Source: Bacilli bacterium (GTDB lineage Bacteria > Bacillota_I > Bacilli_A > RF39 > UBA660). From it: a DNA stretch of 5,747 nt. Shown here piece after piece: positions 1 to 5,747 of the stretch. The stretch spans positions 1 through 5,747 of the forward strand of contig CAADZW010000091.1 in NCBI GenBank assembly GCA_900753645.1, read 5' to 3'. The notes under the pieces are model-generated. The model had not been told where the DNA came from. It searched no databases and worked only from the letters and a program-made list of their open reading frames with translations. Numbering within the stretch: the stretch's first letter is position 1; the number at the start of each line of letters is the position of its first letter. Both the position numbers and the translations under genes were made by a program.

Positions 1-135
1 AATTTAGAAGCATTTGTCTCATTGATTTTAAAAACAAAACCAGCTACTGTTAAAGGTACTTATGTTAAAAATATAAGCATCGCAACAACTATGGGACCTG
101 GTATTAAAATCGATATAAATTCTTTTGACAAGTAA
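1..135 (+). CDS. rplA: 50S ribosomal protein L1, C-terminal fragment (5' end outside window)
   Basis: The reading frame is open from base 1 and closes with TAA at 133-135, giving the last 44 residues. They include the conserved L1 ending: [12 protein letters not shown], then TMGPGIKID, followed by a short NSFDK tail very like the Bacillus L1 C-terminus. L1 binds 23S rRNA at the mobile L1 stalk, which helps move deacylated tRNA out of the E site. In many bacteria it also represses translation of its own mRNA. Its place directly upstream of rplJ is the usual bacterial order (rplK-rplA-rplJ-rplL). No terminator hairpin follows the stop codon. Instead the last codons hold the -35 box of the rplJ promoter, so read-through from rplA probably adds to rplJ transcription. 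The identification is firm; the N-terminal part cannot be assessed. Confidence 0.95.
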   Translation, partial: NLEAFVSLILKTKPATVKGTYVKNISIATTMGPGIKIDINSFDK

Positions 136-153
136 TTAATAATATGTTATAAT
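125..153 (+). promoter_or_regulatory. Strong sigma-A-type promoter for rplJL with extended -10
   Basis: A perfect -35 box TTGACA (125-130) and a perfect -10 box TATAAT (148-153) are separated by exactly 17 bases. A TG dinucleotide at 145-146 lies one base before the -10 box, giving an extended -10 element. The expected start of transcription is near base 160, just before the L10 leader structure. The -35 box lies in the last sense codons of rplA, ending two bases before its stop codon. A match this close to consensus suits a gene needed at very high level. Activity is inferred from sequence only. Confidence 0.88.
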
Positions 154-164
154 TTAGTTGTTTG

Positions 165-256
165 AAGTGCCGTAGACAGTAGGGGCGATAAGCTTAATAT
201 TCCTACCGAGGACTTAGAAATAGTTTTCTAAAGCTCTTACGGTCTGTAAGGGCTTT
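165..256 (+). ncRNA. L10 leader: autoregulatory attenuator RNA upstream of rplJ
   Basis: The segment matches the L10 leader family in its conserved GTAGACAGTAGG (172-183) and CTTAATATTCCTACCGAGG (193-211) blocks. Three competing structures can be drawn by hand. (1) Aptamer or anti-antiterminator: 165-168 plus 170-171 pair with 210-215, and 179-184 pair with 201-206. They are separated by an asymmetric internal loop (172-178 against 207-209) where a kink-turn would be expected. (2) Antiterminator: 208-210 with 234-236, and 214-220 with 225-231, loop 221-224. (3) Terminator: 230-240 with 246-256. Structure 2 shares bases with both 1 and 3. In Bacillus subtilis, binding of the L10(L12)4 complex to the first structure blocks the antiterminator and so causes termination. 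The same logic fits here, but no binding or folding energies were computed. Confidence 0.9.
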
Positions 257-263
257 AATTTAT
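230..263 (+). terminator. Conditional intrinsic terminator inside the L10 leader
   Basis: The arms 230-240 and 246-256 form an 11-pair stem with one T-G wobble (235 with 251) and a five-base loop GGTCT. An interrupted T-rich stretch follows (254-263). Bases 230-236 of the 5' arm are also the 3' arm of the upstream antiterminator, so this hairpin can form only when that one does not. The broken T-run suggests termination may be partial or helped by factors such as NusA or NusG; that last point is inference. Confidence 0.82.
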
Positions 264-282
264 ATATAGAGGAGGTGTTATT

Positions 283-774
283 ATGGCAAATCAAAATACC
301 ATTGCCAAAAAACAAGCGATAGTTTCAGAAATAGCTGATAAGTTTAAAAATTCCTCATCGACAGTTTTATTTGAATATCACGGTTTGACTGTTAATGAAA
401 CAATGGAACTAAGAAGAAAACTAAAAGAAAGTGGCTCAGAGTATAAAGTGTATAAAAACACCCTAGTAAAAAGAGCTTTAGATGATTTGAATATCGATTT
501 AGGTGATGAACTTAATGGACCAAAAGCCATTGCTTTTGGTACCGATGTAGTAGCTCCAATTAAAGCGTTAAACGATTTTGCAAAAGATCACCCAGCTTTA
601 GTTATGAAGATAGGTTATGTCGATGGAGCTATTGCTGATATTAAAACATTAGAAAAACTAGCCAATATTCCATCAAGAGAAGGATTACTTACTATGTTAG
701 CATCTGGATTGATGGGTGTGGTTAGAGATTTATCCATTTGTTTGGATTTATATAGTAAAGATTTAGAAAAATAG
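283..774 (+). CDS. rplJ: 50S ribosomal protein L10 (stalk base)
   Basis: This 163-residue protein is of normal L10 length. L10 binds 23S rRNA in the GTPase-associated region together with L11. It anchors the L7/L12 dimers that recruit and stimulate translation factors such as EF-Tu and EF-G. Family motifs seen are YHGLTVNETMELRRKL (residues 32-47), YKVYKNTLVKRAL (54-66), GPKAIAFG (79-86) and PSREGLLTMLASGL (130-143). The C-terminal helix (roughly 143-163) is the L12-binding segment. It is short enough to suggest two L12 dimers, as in Bacillus, though this was not modelled. The ATG at 283 is preceded by a near-perfect Shine-Dalgarno sequence AGGAGGTG (270-277) five bases away. The gene is preceded by its own promoter and an L10 leader. 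It ends with TAG, 16 bases before rplL, so the two genes are co-transcribed. Confidence 0.97.
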   Translation: MANQNTIAKKQAIVSEIADKFKNSSSTVLFEYHGLTVNETMELRRKLKESGSEYKVYKNTLVKRALDDLNIDLGDELNGPKAIAFGTDVVAPIKALNDFAKDHPALVMKIGYVDGAIADIKTLEKLANIPSREGLLTMLASGLMGVVRDLSICLDLYSKDLEK

Positions 775-790
775 AAAGGAATGATTATAA

Positions 791-1159
791 ATGGCAAAAT
801 TTACAAAAGAAGAATTTATTAACGGCTTAAAAGAAATGACTATTCTTGAAGTTAAAGAATTAGTTGATGCAATGAAGGAGGAATTTGGTATTGATCCATC
901 AGCTGTAGCTGTAGCTGCTGGACCAGTAGCTGCTGCAGTAGATGAAGGACCTTCAACTGTTACTGTAACATTAGTATCTGCTGGACCAAATAAAATTGCT
1001 GTTATCAAATTAGTTCGTGACATTACTGGTTTAGGATTAAAAGAAGCTAAAGACTTAGCTGATAACGGTGGAGCTGTTAAAGAAAATGTTGCAACTGACG
1101 AAGCAAATGAATTAAAAACTAAATTTGAAGAAGCTGGCGCAACTGTTGAATTAAAATAA
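791..1159 (+). CDS. rplL: 50S ribosomal protein L7/L12 (stalk protein)
   Basis: The 122-residue, acidic, alanine-rich protein has the three L7/L12 parts in order. They are an N-terminal dimerisation domain (about residues 1-33, with [20 protein letters not shown]), a flexible Ala/Gly/Pro hinge (about 36-53), and a C-terminal factor-binding domain (about 54-122, with [14 protein letters not shown] and [14 protein letters not shown]). Dimers attach to the L10 C-terminal helix and contact elongation, initiation and release factors. The start at ATG 791 has AAAGGA (775-780) ten bases upstream, a somewhat long spacing. In the C-terminal domain the loop after KDLADN reads GGAVKEN, where relatives usually have APKPVKEG. 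It is one residue shorter and lacks the usual prolines. The gene is cotranscribed with rplJ under the L10 leader, and a long hairpin follows its stop codon. Confidence 0.97.
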   Translation: MAKFTKEEFINGLKEMTILEVKELVDAMKEEFGIDPSAVAVAAGPVAAAVDEGPSTVTVTLVSAGPNKIAVIKLVRDITGLGLKEAKDLADNGGAVKENVATDEANELKTKFEEAGATVELK

Positions 1160-1168
1160 ATAATTGAT

Positions 1169-1208
1169 GTGCTTCAAGCCTGTACTAGATAGTATGGGCT
1201 TAAAGTGT
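1169..1208 (+). other. Long imperfect hairpin after rplL (possible RNase processing site or attenuator)
   Basis: Bases 1176-1186 pair with 1191-1201 (11 pairs, two of them G-T, loop AGAT). After one C-A mismatch (1175 with 1202) the stem continues with 1169-1174 against 1203-1208. The total is 17 pairs in 40 bases. Only three T residues (1210-1212) follow, so it is a poor intrinsic terminator. E. coli has an RNase III cleavage site and partial attenuator between rplL and rpoB, which lowers expression of downstream genes relative to the stalk proteins. A similar role here is inference. Confidence 0.6.
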
Positions 1209-1235
1209 CTTTGGAAATAGAAAAGAGGAAGAGGG

Positions 1236-1817
1236 ATGAGTTATTATTTTACTAACGACGATAGTTTAAAAAGTGAAATAAAAAAAATAGATGTTGTCAT
1301 TGATAACCTTCCTTTTTCTTTTTGGACTGATAATGGTGTTTTTTCAAAAAAAGGTTTAGATTTTGGGACGAGAACTCTACTTGAAAATTTAACCGATATC
1401 AAAGGTAGAGTTTTAGATATCGGTTGTGGTTATGGTCCGATCGGTATATATATTGCTAAAAAGTATGACGTCACTGTCGATATGACTGATGTAAATCGAC
1501 GAAGTCTTGCTTTGGCTAGTGAAAATGCTAAATTAAACGAGGTCACAGTCAATGCTTTTTATAGTGATTTATACGACAACATTCATGGAAAATACGATTT
1601 TATTGTGACTAATCCACCGGTTAGAGTTGGTAAAAAAGTATTATATCGATTACTATTTGAAGCTAAAGATCATTTGAATGAAAATGGTCAGTTGTGGTTA
1701 GTTATTAACAAAGACCAAGGTGCGAAAAGTTTGTTAAAAGATTTAAATAAAGAATATAAGGCAACGGTTGTGTGTAAAAATAAAGGTTTTTTTATAATTC
1801 GAGCAATAAATGATTGA
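1236..1817 (+). CDS. ybxB: Class I SAM-dependent methyltransferase, YbxB/RsmC-like
   Basis: The 193-residue protein is a single-domain methyltransferase of the RsmC/RlmG small-domain type. The S-adenosylmethionine-binding motif VLDIGCGYGPIG is at residues 59-70. An acidic residue expected near the SAM ribose lies in VDMTDVN (81-87). The NPP catalytic/substrate motif is in TNPPVRVGK (125-133), a pattern typical of enzymes that methylate N2 of guanine in rRNA. The N-terminal SFWTDNGVFSKKGLDFGT also matches Bacillus YbxB, which occupies the same slot between rplL and rpoB. RsmC makes m2G1207 in 16S rRNA; whether this shorter homologue has that target is not known. The ATG at 1236 has AGAGGA (1224-1229) six bases upstream. 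The TGA stop at 1815-1817 falls where the family ends, which supports the standard genetic code. No signal peptide or membrane segment is seen, so a cytoplasmic protein is expected. Confidence 0.92.
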   Translation: MSYYFTNDDSLKSEIKKIDVVIDNLPFSFWTDNGVFSKKGLDFGTRTLLENLTDIKGRVLDIGCGYGPIGIYIAKKYDVTVDMTDVNRRSLALASENAKLNEVTVNAFYSDLYDNIHGKYDFIVTNPPVRVGKKVLYRLLFEAKDHLNENGQLWLVINKDQGAKSLLKDLNKEYKATVVCKNKGFFIIRAIND

Positions 1818-1850
1818 CACGTTGACAATATTTTGGTAAAATTATAAATT
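1814..1850 (+). promoter_or_regulatory. Promoter for rpoBC overlapping the methyltransferase stop codon
   Basis: A perfect -35 TTGACA (1814-1819) is followed after 17 bases by TAAAAT (1837-1842). A TG at 1834-1835 makes an extended -10. The -35 box contains the TGA stop codon of the upstream gene. A second TTGACA lies at 1822-1827 and, again at 17 bases, faces a weaker TAAATT (1845-1850). A fainter second promoter shifted by eight bases is therefore possible. The predicted start lies near 1849, leaving a leader of about 50 bases before rpoB. No terminator separates the methyltransferase gene from rpoB, so read-through from rplJL should add to this promoter. Confidence 0.72.
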
Positions 1851-1888
1851 GGCAATGTGTACTTTTGTTACGTGATAATATAGTATAT

Positions 1889-1896
1889 AGGGGTGA
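1889..1896 (+). promoter_or_regulatory. Ribosome binding site that sets the rpoB start
   Basis: AGGGGTGA at 1889-1896 can pair with the 3' end of 16S rRNA through GGTGA. It stands four bases before GTG 1901. The in-frame TTG at 1865 has no comparable site upstream, so this element favours the GTG as the rpoB start. Confidence 0.75.
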
Positions 1897-1900
1897 AAAA

Positions 1901-5747
<3,847 letters not shown>

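Noticed and set aside
615..1023. Two overlapping open frames on the minus strand, opposite rplJ and rplL
   Set aside because: They lie entirely against strongly conserved ribosomal protein genes and their translations resemble no family I know. They are shadows of the alanine-rich and valine-rich codons of the true genes.
1169..1212. Hairpin after rplL as a full intrinsic terminator
   Set aside because: Only three T residues follow the stem, and it contains a mismatch plus several G-T pairs. Complete termination is unlikely, so it is listed as a processing site or attenuator candidate instead.
1815..1847. Possible use of genetic code 4 (TGA as tryptophan), extending the methyltransferase by about ten residues
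   Set aside because: All six Trp codons in the window are TGG, and the protein already ends at the family's usual C-terminus. A TGA-recoding AT-rich mollicute would be expected to use TGA for many of them.
1822..1848. Promoter using TTGACA 1822-1827 with TATAAA 1843-1848
   Set aside because: The spacer would be 15 bases, too short for good sigma-A recognition. The 1814/1837 pair with 17 bases and an extended -10 is a better fit.

Overview
The window is a chromosomal stretch of the classic bacterial ribosomal protein / RNA polymerase cluster, all on the + strand: the 3' end of rplA (L1), rplJ (L10), rplL (L7/L12), a YbxB-type methyltransferase gene, rpoB (beta subunit) and the 5' end of rpoC (beta-prime subunit). 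The order rplA-rplJ-rplL-ybxB-rpoB-rpoC is that of Bacillus and its relatives. The protein sequences are also of Bacillota type, and base composition is strongly AT-rich. The likely source is a low-GC Bacillus-class or Mollicutes-related organism. The standard code appears to be in use: all six tryptophans in the window are TGG, and the methyltransferase gene ends in TGA where the family normally ends. A recoded Mycoplasma is therefore unlikely. No genus can be named from sequence alone.

Bases 1-282: the last 44 codons of rplA run straight into a consensus promoter. Its -35 box lies inside the final rplA codons. Downstream is an L10 leader that folds into three mutually exclusive structures (aptamer/anti-antiterminator, antiterminator, terminator) ending at the rplJ ribosome binding site. 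This is the autoregulatory switch by which the L10(L12)4 complex limits its own synthesis.

Bases 283-1235: rplJ and rplL encode the ribosomal stalk base and stalk. After rplL is a 40-base imperfect hairpin with almost no T-tract, probably an RNA-processing site or partial attenuator between the stalk genes and the downstream genes.

Bases 1236-1900: a small class I SAM-dependent methyltransferase gene related to ybxB/rsmC. A second promoter overlaps its stop codon and would give rpoBC its own transcription start.

Bases 1901-5747: rpoB, starting at GTG 1901, complete and apparently functional, followed by a one-base overlap (TAATG) with rpoC, which runs off the window. The most notable point is in the rifampicin pocket of RpoB: the residue equivalent to E. 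coli His526 is asparagine (residue 477). This substitution is linked to rifampicin resistance and recalled as characteristic of naturally insensitive mollicutes.

No mobile element, CRISPR array, tRNA, rRNA or undescribed multi-gene system was found. This is conserved core genome whose interest lies in its regulatory RNA, its promoters and a few residue changes.
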